Assembly: GCA_964631175.1 (NCBI GenBank)
Contig: CAZVWH010000039.1
Coordinates: 1-23,793, forward strand
Direction: 5' to 3'
Source of the DNA: CAZVWH01 sp964631175
GTDB lineage: Bacteria; Planctomycetota; Phycisphaerae; Sedimentisphaerales; Anaerobacaceae
Length of the DNA stretch: 23,793 nucleotides
A model generated the notes under the pieces. The model was not told where the DNA came from. It ran no database searches and worked only from the letters and a program-made list of their open reading frames with translations. Made by a program: the position numbers and the translations under genes. Positions 23,080 through 23,793 of this stretch are shown one piece after another; the first letter of the stretch is position 1; each line of letters begins with the position of its first letter.

Positions 23080-23289
23080 TTAAAAAAGCGGGTAAATAAA
23101 CGGTGCTATTGCCGTGCCGCCCAACAGTATCAGTAAACTCAAAAGCAGCAGTATAATTAGGATGGGTAGCAGCCACCACTTTTTATTGTGTTTAAGAAAA
23201 AACCAAAACTCCAAGAGCAGGGAAGGACGTTTCCCTTGGGCAGCCTTTTTGAACTCTCCGGATTTTCTCTCTTGTGCCTTTTTAGCCAT
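23080..23289 (-). CDS. DUF5989 family (SxtK-like) small membrane protein
   Basis: The 69-residue protein has a basic N-terminal tail, then LLEFWFFLKHNKKWWLLPIL, a single membrane helix and the ending GGTAIAPFIYPLF. The EFW-FL--KKWWL-P and APFIY-LF patterns are those of DUF5989. Proteins of this type commonly accompany SxtJ-family proteins and an O-carbamoyltransferase, as in the sxtI-sxtJ-sxtK order of cyanobacterial saxitoxin clusters. The function is unknown. The ATG at 23289 has CGGAG about eight bases upstream on the minus strand. It lies 18 bases after the SxtJ-family gene, so the two form an operon. It converges with the SGNH/TPR pair. Confidence 0.85.
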   Translation of the reverse strand: MAKKAQERKSGEFKKAAQGKRPSLLLEFWFFLKHNKKWWLLPILIILLLLSLLILLGGTAIAPFIYPLF

Positions 23290-23307
23290 TTACAATCTCC
23301 GGCTCTG

Positions 23308-23727
23308 TTAGAATTGATGGAAATAACGGTCAAGGTTATCCGGCGGGCGCCTTAGCAGCCAATAGCTGTCGGCGGAGGAATCAAACCGCCGTCTTAGCGG
23401 GTCGCGACCCAGCAAACGAAAAATAAGTCCAAGGGGCGTAAGCAGCAAAAAGTAAAAGCTCGCCAGCAATATGAAGCTCACCAACCAGCCAATCGGTAAG
23501 GCAGCCAGAATTAAACCAACATAAATTATCCTGGTTAATTTTTCCGAAATTACACTGCTCAGAAAGATAATAAAACCAATACCAATAATAATTATAATCC
23601 ACTGGATGGTAAGACCCTTGAGTAAGTAAAGCAAAACAGATAAAACAGCCGATGCAATCAGGGCAATAATACCAAAATTGCGAAGCTCTTTGTAATTAGG
23701 ACGCCAGTTTATTTCGACTAATGACAT
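23308..23727 (-). CDS. SxtJ-family membrane protein
   Basis: The 139-residue protein begins MSLVEINWRPNYKELRNFG and has three or four membrane segments (about 19-36, 41-58 and 67-101), then LTPLGLIFRLLGRDPLRRRFD and an SYWLLRRPPDNLDRYFHQF tail. The start, the PLGL-FRL-GRDPL-R block and the SYW...YF-Q ending are characteristic of SxtJ-family proteins. The biochemical role is not known; the family is named from the saxitoxin cluster but is widespread in bacteria without the toxin, usually next to a NodU/CmcH-type carbamoyltransferase. Only 66 bases remain to the window edge, and they show no recognisable end of such a gene. The start codon is ATG at 23727 with a weak AGAG-type ribosome site. 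Confidence 0.85.
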   Translation of the reverse strand: MSLVEINWRPNYKELRNFGIIALIASAVLSVLLYLLKGLTIQWIIIIIGIGFIIFLSSVISEKLTRIIYVGLILAALPIGWLVSFILLASFYFLLLTPLGLIFRLLGRDPLRRRFDSSADSYWLLRRPPDNLDRYFHQF

Positions 23728-23793
23728 CTTAGCTCTTTGTGATCTGACCCCGAATTATGTACCAACCTTGATTAGAGAGTTATCCACGTTCTT

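Noticed and set aside
23776..23784. TTATCCACG resembling a DnaA box
   Set aside because: Single site with one mismatch and no dnaA, dnaN or box cluster nearby, so no support for a replication origin.

Overview
The window looks like a piece of a metagenome-assembled or draft genome (a run of exactly 100 N at 12200-12299) from an anaerobic planctomycete, most probably of the Phycisphaerae/Sedimentisphaerales type. This is an inference from the gene content: a ferredoxin-linked 2-oxoacid oxidoreductase, a DksA-like protein with a reduced zinc finger, tandem membrane-anchored SGNH/TPR proteins, and short palindromic repeats scattered inside and between genes. No rRNA, tRNA, CRISPR array, transposase or phage gene was seen.

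Layout. 1-982: end of a 2-oxoacid:ferredoxin oxidoreductase operon (beta subunit fragment and gamma subunit). 1160-6960, plus strand: dephospho-CoA kinase (coaE), transcription terminator Rho, an intrinsic terminator, valyl-tRNA synthetase (valS) and a bifunctional-nuclease-domain protein. 6978-7565, minus strand: lipoprotein signal peptidase (lspA). 8087-14390, plus strand: phosphoglycerate mutase gpmI behind a near-consensus promoter, endonuclease-type mutL, and a btuF-btuC-btuD cobalamin ABC transporter coupled to mutL; the assembly gap lies in btuF. 14595-15065: DksA/TraR-like regulator. 15066-15679: gene-free and full of palindromes. 15680-22958, plus strand: yacG, a multi-pass membrane protein, an RsuA/RluB-family pseudouridine synthase and two tandem paralogues that combine an N-terminal membrane anchor, an SGNH hydrolase domain and TPRs. 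23080-23727, minus strand: a small DUF5989 (SxtK-like) protein and an SxtJ-family membrane protein, converging on the SGNH/TPR pair.

The most unusual signal is a set of short palindromic repeats placed in frame inside housekeeping genes. Family A (core GAGAGCCCGAGGGGC) has four copies: within lspA, beyond dksA, in the membrane-protein tail and at the end of rluB. Family B (GTCCTAGGGACTCC...) has two copies, one in btuD and one in the membrane protein, read in different frames. Family C is a 42-bp element present in inverted orientation upstream of and inside rluB. Related insertions sit in the zinc-knuckle loop of ValRS, in the MutL ATPase domain and in the first SGNH/TPR protein. They behave like the Rickettsia palindromic elements known from another phylum. 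The second point of interest is the SxtJ-DUF5989 pair facing two SGNH/TPR proteins, a possible envelope-glycan modification locus whose expected carbamoyltransferase would lie just outside the window.
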